Positions 1-6,283 of a DNA stretch of 8,650 nt are shown here, one piece after another. The DNA comes from DAISJI01 sp964559835. Lineage in GTDB: Bacteria; Acidobacteriota; Terriglobia; Terriglobales; Acidobacteriaceae. The notes beneath the pieces are model-generated. The model saw nothing but the letters and a program-made list of their open reading frames with translations. It did not search any database and had not been told where the DNA came from. The stretch lies in NCBI GenBank assembly GCA_964559835.1, contig CAZLJE010000071.1, positions 1-8,650 of the forward strand. The letters are read 5' to 3'. The translations under genes were made by a program, and so were the position numbers. Position 1 is the first letter of the stretch; each line of letters opens with the position of its first letter.

Positions 1-1220
<1,220 letters not shown>

Positions 1221-1224
1221 GGGC

Positions 1225-1473
1225 ATGAACCGAAACCGATTGGTACTCCGGCTGGTGCTGATTGCGGTTGCGGCGGTGATCTTCTTCGTCCGCGGCGGGC
1301 AGAACAAGCCGGATTTCATGAAGGGCTTCATCGCGGCGCTGGCGTTGGCGCTCGTGATCGTGATCATTCGGGCGGTCCTGGAGTCGAAGCAAAGCAAGAA
1401 GGCCGCAGAGGCGCAGCGGATAGCGGCCGAAGGCAAGAAGGTCGAGTTGTTCACGAAACCGAAGGACGTCTGA
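1225..1473 (+). CDS. Small two-helix membrane protein between sdhA and sdhB (82 aa)
   Basis: I do not recognise this protein. The ATG at 1225 lies 4 nt after the sdhA stop, with AAGGAAG (1208-1214) as a Shine-Dalgarno inside the end of sdhA. The 82-residue product has a basic start (MNRNR), a first hydrophobic segment at about residues 6-22, a short loop RGGQNKPDFMK, a second hydrophobic segment at about 34-51, and a hydrophilic Lys/Ala/Glu-rich tail (52-82) that could form a charged helix. The same frame is open back to 1033, but that stretch lies inside sdhA and is not expected to be translated. Its stop overlaps the next start (TGATG at 1471-1475), so the two small genes are probably translationally coupled. 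Position inside the sdh operon suggests an accessory, assembly or structural role with complex II, but this is inference; the sequence shows no cofactor-binding His pair. Confidence 0.8.
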   Translation: MNRNRLVLRLVLIAVAAVIFFVRGGQNKPDFMKGFIAALALALVIVIIRAVLESKQSKKAAEAQRIAAEGKKVELFTKPKDV

Positions 1474-1637
1474 TGGACAAGGTCCGCAACTCGGCGCTGG
1501 CGATGCTCAACCTGGTCGTCGGGATCGCGCTTTTGATCGTCACGTTATGGCTGCACCTGGTCATTCCGGGGATTCCTTTTGTGCTCATGGTCCTCGGCGG
1601 GATTTTGTTGATCATCACTTTTTTTTACAACCGGTAA
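1473..1637 (+). CDS. Very small two-helix membrane protein between sdhA and sdhB (54 aa)
   Basis: I do not recognise this 54-residue product. The ATG at 1473 overlaps the stop of the previous gene by one base, and GAAGGA (1461-1466) provides a well-placed Shine-Dalgarno 6 nt upstream, which makes translation credible despite the size. After a short polar start (MDKVRNS) almost the whole protein is hydrophobic: one segment at about residues 9-30, a turn containing PGIP (31-34), a second segment at about 35-51, and the end FYNR. This predicts a tight helical hairpin in the membrane. It ends 15 nt before sdhB, so it is enclosed within the sdh operon. One His (residue 28) lies in the first helix; a haem-binding pair is not evident. 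A small complex II subunit or assembly factor is possible, as is an unrelated membrane peptide carried in the operon. Confidence 0.7.
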   Translation: MDKVRNSALAMLNLVVGIALLIVTLWLHLVIPGIPFVLMVLGGILLIITFFYNR

Positions 1638-1652
1638 ACGGCAATTATTGCG

Positions 1653-2402
1653 ATGGCAGACAAACAAATCATTTTCAAGATCAAGCGGCAGGCGGACCCG
1701 AACTCCAGGTCGTACTGGGAAGAGTTCGCTATTCCCTATCGGCCGAACATGAACGTGATCTCGGTGCTGATGGAGATCGCGGTCAACCCCACAACGCGCG
1801 ACGGCAAGGCCTCGACGCCGATCGTCTACGACTCGAATTGCCTGGAAGAAGTTTGCGGCTCCTGCGCCATGCTTATCAATGGCAAAACGCGCATGGCCTG
1901 TTCGGCGCTCGTGGACCATCTGTCACAGCCGGTCACGCTCGAGCCCTTCAGCAAGTTCCCGGTGGTGCGCGACCTCGCGGTCGACCGCAATGTCCTATTC
2001 GAGAACCTGAAGAAGCTCAAGGCGTGGGTCCCGATCGACGGCACCTACGACCTCGGACCCGGGCCCCGCTTGCTTCCGGAGCAGCAGGAGCAGATGTATC
2101 CTTTGTCGCGCTGCATCTCGTGTTGCTGCTGTATGGAGGCGTGTCCGCAATTCAACGAGGACACCGGGTTCGTCGGCGCGGCGGCCATCTCGCAGGCGCG
2201 GCTGTTCAACACGCACCCGACCGGCGCAGCGCTGAAGACCGACCGCCTGCACGCGCTGATGGGCGATGGCGGCATCCATGAGTGCGGCTATGCCCAGAAC
2301 TGCGTCGAGGTCTGCCCGAAGGACATCCCGCTGACCACTTCGATCGCCGAGACCGGCGGCGCGGTGATGAAGCAGGCGCTGGTGGATCTCTTCCGGCGCT
2401 AG
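1653..2402 (+). CDS. sdhB: Succinate dehydrogenase iron-sulfur subunit (SdhB)
   Basis: Electron-transfer subunit of complex II, carrying electrons from the SdhA flavin through [2Fe-2S], [4Fe-4S] and [3Fe-4S] clusters to the quinone site at the membrane anchor. The 249-residue length is normal for the family. The N-terminal ferredoxin fold has the [2Fe-2S] ligands Cys63, Cys68, Cys71 and Cys83. The C-terminal domain has CISCCCCMEACP (Cys154, 157, 160, 164) and CGYAQNCVEVCP (Cys211, 217, 221). By family rule Cys154/157/160/221 hold [4Fe-4S] and Cys164/211/217 hold [3Fe-4S]. Two additional cysteines (158, 159) fall inside the first motif. The stretch SQARLFNTHPTGA and the ending PLTTSIAETGG resemble Bacillus-type, menaquinone-linked SdhB. 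The ATG at 1653 has no clear Shine-Dalgarno, and only 15 nt separate it from the upstream 54-aa gene, so coupling to upstream translation is likely. A word-repeat palindrome follows the stop. Confidence 0.96.
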   Translation: MADKQIIFKIKRQADPNSRSYWEEFAIPYRPNMNVISVLMEIAVNPTTRDGKASTPIVYDSNCLEEVCGSCAMLINGKTRMACSALVDHLSQPVTLEPFSKFPVVRDLAVDRNVLFENLKKLKAWVPIDGTYDLGPGPRLLPEQQEQMYPLSRCISCCCCMEACPQFNEDTGFVGAAAISQARLFNTHPTGAALKTDRLHALMGDGGIHECGYAQNCVEVCPKDIPLTTSIAETGGAVMKQALVDLFRR

Positions 2403-2419
2403 ACATTAGTGACGTACGC

Positions 2420-2491
2420 GTATTCCGTATCCCGTATCTCGTATTCCGACAGCAACTTCGGCCGGAATACGGAATATGCGATACGGATTAC
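2420..2491 (+). repeat. Imperfect palindrome made of four 7-nt word repeats per arm
   Basis: The left arm (2420-2448) is four consecutive 7-nt units close to GTATTCC plus a final G. The right arm (2463-2491) is the inverted copy, again four units. Arms match at 24 of 29 positions, with a 14-nt loop (2449-2462). The right arm runs into TTTT (2492-2495), so a transcript from sdhB could end here, although the stem is not perfect. The same word builds the palindrome at 6037-6091, which has three units per arm. It lies 17 nt after the sdhB stop. Its role as a terminator, an mRNA 3'-end stabiliser or a mobile palindromic repeat cannot be separated from sequence alone. Confidence 0.8.
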
Positions 2492-2599
2492 TTTTGCCGT
2501 TGATTTTCCCGGTTCCTCCGGTAAATCCCTGAGATAAAAAGAAACAATAACGAGCTACACTCCTCAGCATCTCAGATTAAGGGACACCCGGAGACCGCT

Positions 2600-3301
2600 T
2601 TGCGCGCCACAGATCGGAACCTGATCGTATCGGCCCTGCTGTTGCTGTCGCTCACATCATCGTCCTTCGCATTGCACACGCGCGGACGCTACACCCGCCA
2701 TACCCGGACCGGAAAGCTCACGCGTCGCACCGTCAAGTTCACGCCCCTACTCCTCAAGGGCTCGCACGATTCCCTGCTCCGCCAGAACGAAGAGATCGAC
2801 CGCTTGCACCTGGGCCGCATCGCCGACGACGATGAGCTCAACGAGTTGGTGCAGAACAAAGAGTTGGTCGCGCTTCCGTCCGACAAATACGTCCGCGTCG
2901 ATGAACGGCTTGAGCAGAACCACCGCTACTGTCGTCCGTGGACGCGCGATTTCCTGAATGACATCGGACAGGCGTATTACAAGGAATTCCGTCAACCGCT
3001 CCAGGTGAATTCGGCGGTGCGGACGGTCGAGCAGCAGGAAAAACTCATGCGCCACAACGGCAATGCCGCGCCCGCCGAGGGACCGACCGCCTCGTCGCAC
3101 CTCGCCGGCCTGACCGTCGATATCGCAAAGCATGGCATGAACCGCAACCAGCGCAGATTTATGGAGCAGTACCTGGTGCGCCTGCGCGATCAAGGACTGG
3201 TCGAGGCGGCCGAAGAGCGCAAGCAGGCGTGCTTCCACGTGATGGTATCGGACCGCTACACGGCGTGGCGCGAGACCCAGGAAAAGGTCGCAAGCCGATA
3301 G
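2600..3301 (+). CDS. Secreted DUF5715-like protein with an M15 peptidase-type core
   Basis: Exported protein of 233 residues. The start is a TTG at 2600, supported by GGAGA (2590-2594) 5 nt upstream. The N-terminus is a signal peptide with a hydrophobic core (LIVSALLLLSL) and likely cleavage after SSFA (residue 24), followed by an Arg/Thr/His-rich stretch to about residue 45. The C-terminal half resembles the D-Ala-D-Ala carboxypeptidase (M15) fold: NSAVRTVEQQ (137-146), SSHLAGLTVDI (165-175, candidate metal ligands His167 and Asp174) and FHVMV (212-216, His213). The layout matches what I know as DUF5715, a domain common in acidobacteria. A Glu three residues before the last His, the usual M15 catalytic base, is absent (Ala210), so activity is uncertain; a peptidoglycan-related periplasmic role is inference. 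It stands alone, about 200 nt after sdhB. Confidence 0.8.
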   Translation: MRATDRNLIVSALLLLSLTSSSFALHTRGRYTRHTRTGKLTRRTVKFTPLLLKGSHDSLLRQNEEIDRLHLGRIADDDELNELVQNKELVALPSDKYVRVDERLEQNHRYCRPWTRDFLNDIGQAYYKEFRQPLQVNSAVRTVEQQEKLMRHNGNAAPAEGPTASSHLAGLTVDIAKHGMNRNQRRFMEQYLVRLRDQGLVEAAEERKQACFHVMVSDRYTAWRETQEKVASR

Positions 3302-3308
3302 ATTCTGT

Positions 3309-3336
3309 TTGGTTTCAGAACCCGACCATATACAAT
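3309..3336 (+). promoter_or_regulatory. Possible sigma70 promoter for the dipeptidase gene
   Basis: TTGGTT (3309-3314) and TACAAT (3331-3336) are spaced by 16 nt, a passable -35/-10 pair just after the stop of the preceding gene. Initiation would fall near 3343, giving a leader of under 30 nt before the ATG at 3371. The start site would lie inside the terminator-like hairpin, so transcripts from this promoter would lack most of the hairpin's 5' arm. This is pattern matching only. Confidence 0.35.
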
Positions 3337-3337
3337 G

Positions 3338-3363
3338 ACCCCTCGATAACCTCGTGGGGTTTT
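3338..3363 (+). terminator. Hairpin plus T-tract between the DUF5715-like and dipeptidase genes
   Basis: ACCCC (3338-3342) pairs with GGGGT (3356-3360). Inside, CGA (3344-3346) pairs with TCG (3352-3354) across one T-T mismatch, leaving a 5-nt loop. The stem is followed by TTTCTCTTT. This has the form of an intrinsic terminator for the upstream gene and ends only a few bases before the ATG at 3371. GGGG (3356-3359) is also the only Shine-Dalgarno-like run before that ATG, so the same bases may serve both purposes. Confidence 0.5.
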
Positions 3364-3370
3364 CTCTTTC

Positions 3371-4660
3371 ATGGAAATGGCAAAGCTGCTGGTCTGCCTG
3401 GTGACCCTCACTACCTGTATCGCTGCCTGTTGCCAGAGTGCTCTGGTATCGCAGGACACCGGGCCCCAGGTTTCTCCCGCCGCGCGCAAGATCCAGGAAT
3501 CGGCGATCGTCATTGATACGCACGCCGACACGCCCGGCCGCTTTACCGACGAGAACTTCGATCCCGCCACGGACGCCGGTAAGGGCCACTGGGACATCGC
3601 GAAGGTCAAGACGGCGAACCTGGGCGCGCAGTTCTTCTCCATCTGGGTGGACCCGCGGAAGTACCAGGGCCGTTACGCCGTCCGCGCGCTCGACATGATC
3701 GACTCGGTCTACGAAACCGCGCGCAAGCATCCCGACCAGATGATGATGGCCTACTCGGCCGCCGACATCGAGCGCGCTCACCAGGCCAGGAAACTTGCTT
3801 CGCTGATGGGGATCGAGGGCGGGCACGCCATCGAGAACGACATTCGCGTCCTGCGCGACTTCTACCGCCTCGGCGTGCGCTACATGACGCTGACGTGGGC
3901 GAACACCAACGAGTGGGCCGACTCGTCGGGCGACGTTCACTCCACCGCCGTCGAGCACCACAATGGACTGACCGATTTCGGCAAGCAGGTCGTGACCGAG
4001 ATGAACCGCCTCGGGATGATCGTGGATATTTCGCACGTCGCTGACAAGACGTTTTATGATGCGCTGGAGGTCAGCAAGGCGCCGATCATGGCTTCGCATT
4101 CATCGTCGCGGACGCTGACCAACCACCCGCGGAATATGACCGACGAAATGCTGAAAGCGATCGCGGCCAAGGACGGCCTGGTGCAGGTGAACTTCAACTG
4201 CGGCTTCATCGACGAAGCATATCGGGTCGCGTACGAGAAGTGGAGCGCGGAACGCAAGACGGCGCGTGAAGCGCAGCAGAAACAGCAGGCGCCTGCCGGC
4301 AAGAACGACCCGCAAGCCAAACAGCAGCTCGATTACTCGATGAACCAGCTCGAGGAGAACGTTCCCCCACCGATCCCGCGCCCGCCATTCAAGAGCCTCA
4401 TCGACCACTTCGATCACATCGCAAAGGTAGCCGGGGTGGACCACGTCGGCATCGGCTCCGATTTCGACGGCGTCGATTGCCTGCCCTCCGGCGTCGATTC
4501 GGTTGCCGACCTGCCGAAGATCACGCAGGCGCTTCTCGACCGCGGCTACAAGGCCGACGACCTCCGCAAGATCCTCGGCGGTAACGCGCTGCGCTTGTTC
4601 CGCGACGTCGAGCGGGTGAGCCAAGAGATACAATCCGGCAGCGCGCAGCCGGTGAAGTAG
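3371..4660 (+). CDS. Membrane dipeptidase, peptidase family M19 (exported)
   Basis: Zinc dipeptidase of the renal-dipeptidase family (M19), hydrolysing dipeptides and often accepting D-residues at the C-terminal position. The 429-residue product begins with a hydrophobic export signal containing a possible lipobox I-A-A-C at residues 17-20, so it may be a lipoprotein. The family's metal and substrate motifs are all present: IDTHADT (His51, Asp53), MGIEGGHAIEND (bridging Glu149), VDISHVAD (His222), MASHSSSR (His243, with Arg247 nearby), NHPRN and GIGSDFDG (Asp364). Between about residues 290 and 330 there is a Lys/Gln/Ala-rich hydrophilic insertion, probably a surface loop. No strong Shine-Dalgarno precedes the ATG at 3371; a second in-frame ATG follows at 3377. 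It probably acts outside the cytoplasmic membrane on peptides or cell-wall fragments; this location and role are inference. Confidence 0.93.
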   Translation: MEMAKLLVCLVTLTTCIAACCQSALVSQDTGPQVSPAARKIQESAIVIDTHADTPGRFTDENFDPATDAGKGHWDIAKVKTANLGAQFFSIWVDPRKYQGRYAVRALDMIDSVYETARKHPDQMMMAYSAADIERAHQARKLASLMGIEGGHAIENDIRVLRDFYRLGVRYMTLTWANTNEWADSSGDVHSTAVEHHNGLTDFGKQVVTEMNRLGMIVDISHVADKTFYDALEVSKAPIMASHSSSRTLTNHPRNMTDEMLKAIAAKDGLVQVNFNCGFIDEAYRVAYEKWSAERKTAREAQQKQQAPAGKNDPQAKQQLDYSMNQLEENVPPPIPRPPFKSLIDHFDHIAKVAGVDHVGIGSDFDGVDCLPSGVDSVADLPKITQALLDRGYKADDLRKILGGNALRLFRDVERVSQEIQSGSAQPVK

Positions 4661-4680
4661 AATACTCCGTTCTAAAACTC

Positions 4681-4711
4681 ATGCCGCCCGCGGCAGTAGA
4701 TGCGGCGGCAT
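4681..4711 (+). promoter_or_regulatory. GC-rich hairpin in the leader of the first cyclophilin gene
   Basis: ATGCCGCC (4681-4688) is perfectly complementary to GGCGGCAT (4704-4711), with a 15-nt loop. The stem ends 4 nt before the Shine-Dalgarno GAGGA (4716-4720). There is no T-tract on the + side, so it is not a terminator for rightward transcription. A TAGAAT hexamer at 4658-4663, overlapping the dipeptidase stop, could be the -10 of a promoter that would place this hairpin in the 5' UTR, but I see no convincing -35. Confidence 0.4.
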
Positions 4712-4727
4712 CCGCGAGGACTTGGAA

Positions 4728-5354
4728 ATGCGCAAATCTGCTTTTCTGTTGATGCTGTTAGTTCCCGCTATTGTTGTGGCACAGGACACGGGCAATCCGA
4801 AGGCGATCCTTCACACCACGGCCGGCGATATCGATTGCACACTGTTCAAGGACAAAGCCCCGGTCACGGTCGAGAACTTCATCGGGCTGGCAACCGGCAA
4901 AAAGGACTGGACGAACCCGATCACCAAGGCAAAGAAGACGAATACTCCGCTCTATGACGGCACCATCTTCCATCGCGTGATCCCCGATTTCATGATCCAG
5001 GGCGGCGATCCGGCCGGTAACGGCACGGGTGATCCGGGCTATAAGTTCAAGGACGAGTTCTCCGACCTGACCTTCGACCGTCCGGGCCGCCTGGCGATGG
5101 CGAACTCGGGGCCGAACACGAACGGCTCACAGTTTTTCATCACTGAAGTGCCGACTCCGCATCTGAATGGGAAGCACACGATCTTCGGGCAGTGCGGGCC
5201 CGTCGAACTGATCAAGCATATTGCCCGCATGCCCCGCGATCCGAGCACCGATAAGCCGTTTACTGCCGTCCGCACCAAGCACGTCGAGATCGTGCAGGCT
5301 GGTGCGGCCCCGGCAGCAAAGGCGTCAACAAAGGCGCCGGTAGCAAAGAAGTAG
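4728..5354 (+). CDS. Exported cyclophilin-type peptidyl-prolyl cis-trans isomerase
   Basis: Catalyses cis-trans isomerisation of proline peptide bonds, here probably in the periplasm. I chose ATG 4728 because GAGGA (4716-4720) is 7 nt upstream. An in-frame TTG at 4722 is too close to that Shine-Dalgarno. The 208-residue product begins with a signal peptide (MRKSAFLLMLLVPAIVVA, cleavage before Gln19). The cyclophilin core shows FHRVIPDFMIQGGDP (catalytic Arg, Phe and Gln) and GPNTNGSQFFIT (Asn, Gln and Phe of the binding pocket). It also has NGKHTIFG (His), but the canonical Trp before that motif is replaced (TPHLNGKH), so cyclosporin-type binding would be weak. A Lys/Thr/Pro-containing insertion precedes LYDGTIFHR and recurs in the next gene. 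The protein ends in an Ala/Lys-rich low-complexity tail. It is the first of a tandem pair, with the second isomerase 146 nt downstream. Confidence 0.93.
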   Translation: MRKSAFLLMLLVPAIVVAQDTGNPKAILHTTAGDIDCTLFKDKAPVTVENFIGLATGKKDWTNPITKAKKTNTPLYDGTIFHRVIPDFMIQGGDPAGNGTGDPGYKFKDEFSDLTFDRPGRLAMANSGPNTNGSQFFITEVPTPHLNGKHTIFGQCGPVELIKHIARMPRDPSTDKPFTAVRTKHVEIVQAGAAPAAKASTKAPVAKK

Positions 5355-5500
5355 CAACACTGGCCGCAAGGCTTTTCTTTGGCGATTGTGTGGCCCCCGA
5401 CTTCCGTGCGATTCAGGGTCAGGGCCGAACCTCAACCGGCGCGTGAGGCAGGATACGAATCTGTTTCGCGACAACCACCTGGAGGGCAGGAGGGAAACTC

Positions 5501-6028
5501 ATGGCACGTGAAGCTGGGGTGTATGCGGAATTCGATACAAGCGAAGGAAAGATTGTCTGCCGTCTGTTCGATAAGGAAGCTCCGAAGACCGTAGCGAACT
5601 TCGTCGAATTGGCGGAAGGCAAACGCGAGTGGACGCATCCGGTGACCCGGAAGAAGTCCACCGACAAGTTATACGACGGGACCATTTTTCACCGCGTGAT
5701 CCCGAACTTCATGGTTCAGGGCGGCGATCCGGCAGGAACCGGATACGGCGGCCCGGGATACAAATTCGAGGACGAAACCAAAGGCTCGCCGTACAAGTTT
5801 GACAAACCCGGCAAGCTGGCGATGGCGAACGCCGGGCCGAACACCAACGGCTCGCAATTTTTTATCACGGTCGCGGCGACGCCTTGGCTCACCGGCAATC
5901 ACACTATCTTTGGTGAGGTGGTCGAGGGCATGGATGTGGTCAATAAGATCGTCAACGTTCCACGCAACGCTCAGGACAAGCCGAACAAGGACGTGACTAT
6001 CAAGTCAGTGAAGATCGAGCGCGCGTAG
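5501..6028 (+). CDS. Cytosolic cyclophilin-type peptidyl-prolyl cis-trans isomerase
   Basis: Proline isomerase without an export signal, so probably cytoplasmic. ATG 5501 is preceded by a near-perfect Shine-Dalgarno AGGAGGG (5488-5494) with 6-nt spacing. The 175-residue product is a single cyclophilin domain with all reference positions: FHRVIPNFMVQGGDP (Arg65, Phe70, Gln73), AMANAGPNTNGSQFFIT (Asn110, Gln119, Phe121) and TPWLTGNHTIFG (Trp129, His134). It shares long identical or near-identical stretches, including the insertion before LYDGTIFHR, with the exported paralogue just upstream, so the pair probably arose by tandem duplication. Unlike that copy it keeps the Trp and has no low-complexity tail. 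The 146-nt gap between the two genes holds a short GGCC-GCAA-GGC hairpin followed by TTTTCTTT (5362-5380), at most a weak terminator. A clear palindrome with a T-tract follows the stop. Confidence 0.95.
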   Translation: MAREAGVYAEFDTSEGKIVCRLFDKEAPKTVANFVELAEGKREWTHPVTRKKSTDKLYDGTIFHRVIPNFMVQGGDPAGTGYGGPGYKFEDETKGSPYKFDKPGKLAMANAGPNTNGSQFFITVAATPWLTGNHTIFGEVVEGMDVVNKIVNVPRNAQDKPNKDVTIKSVKIERA

Positions 6029-6036
6029 AAAAGCGG

Positions 6037-6097
6037 GTATTCCGTATTCAGTATTCCGGCGGATTGAACCGGAATACGGGATACGGAATACTTTTTT
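6037..6097 (+). repeat. Palindrome of three 7-nt word repeats per arm, with T-tract (terminator-like)
   Basis: The left arm (6037-6059) is three consecutive 7-nt units close to GTATTCC plus GG. The right arm (6069-6091) is its inverted copy, matching at 21 of 23 positions around a 9-nt loop, and is followed by six T (6092-6097). It begins 8 nt after the stop of the second cyclophilin gene and has the form of an intrinsic terminator. On the other strand the stem is followed by a shorter T run (complement of GAAAAGC), so it may act both ways. It belongs to the same family as the element at 2420-2491, with one 7-nt unit fewer per arm. Confidence 0.82.
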
Positions 6098-6146
6098 CGT
6101 CATCCATGTTCGATAGCCGTTCCTGGTGGGCTGGCGAAAATAGCAG

Positions 6147-6176
6147 TTGCCGCTTCTGCCGCTCTCGCGATACTAT
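6147..6176 (+). promoter_or_regulatory. Possible sigma70 promoter upstream of the SRPBCC-like gene
   Basis: TTGCCG (6147-6152) and TACTAT (6171-6176) are spaced by 18 nt, a fair -35/-10 match. Initiation near 6183 would produce a leader of about 100 nt that contains both terminator-like hairpins before the ATG at 6284. Assigned by pattern only. Confidence 0.4.
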
Positions 6177-6190
6177 CAATGTTCGTTACG

Positions 6191-6219
6191 ACGCCCGCCA
6201 AGCGCGGGCGTTTTGCTTT
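6191..6219 (+). terminator. First of two tandem terminator hairpins before the SRPBCC-like gene
   Basis: ACGCCCGC (6191-6198) pairs perfectly with GCGGGCGT (6204-6211) around a 5-nt loop, followed by TTTGCTTT. It has classic intrinsic terminator form. It lies 94 nt beyond the T-tract that already ends the cyclophilin unit, so it is not needed to stop that transcript and may act on a transcript starting near 6183. Confidence 0.65.
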
Positions 6220-6232
6220 GGAACACAAATTC

Positions 6233-6273
6233 AACCGCCCGGACGTGATCATCGCGTCCGGGCGGTTTCTTTT
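6233..6273 (+). terminator. Second tandem terminator hairpin, abutting the SRPBCC-like gene's Shine-Dalgarno
   Basis: The segment 6233-6245 (core CCGCCCGGACG) pairs perfectly over 13 bp with 6255-6267 (core CGTCCGGGCGG) around a 9-nt loop, followed by TCTTTT. The T-tract ends directly before GGAGGA (6274-6279), the Shine-Dalgarno of the gene at 6284. A strong terminator in that place would stop transcription just before the coding sequence, as in attenuators, unless it is bypassed. It shares the CGCCCG/CGGGCG core with the preceding hairpin, so alternative pairing between the two is possible. Confidence 0.7.
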
Positions 6274-6283
6274 GGAGGAAACA

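Noticed and set aside
2747..4099. A 450-codon open frame on the - strand opposite the DUF5715-like and dipeptidase genes
   Set aside because: It spans two well-supported genes and their gap, including the terminator-like hairpin, with no ribosome site or recognisable domain. It is an antisense shadow.
4722..4727. TTG start for the exported cyclophilin
   Set aside because: It leaves only 1 nt after the Shine-Dalgarno GAGGA; ATG 4728 has 7-nt spacing and gives a better signal peptide.
5355..5500. Riboswitch or small RNA in the gap between the cyclophilin genes
   Set aside because: Only short hairpins (GCC-GCAA-GGC and CCTCA/TGAGG) are visible, with no recognised aptamer core and no clear promoter.
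2420..6097. CRISPR or tandem satellite reading of the GTATTCC words
   Set aside because: There are no unique spacers, units are 7 nt, and the copies are arranged as two separate inverted arrays rather than a direct-repeat array.
6179..6283. Upstream extension of the SRPBCC-like protein from ATG 6179
   Set aside because: It would translate through two terminator hairpins, has no ribosome site and starts 3 nt from the proposed -10 box. ATG 6284 has a strong GGAGGA.
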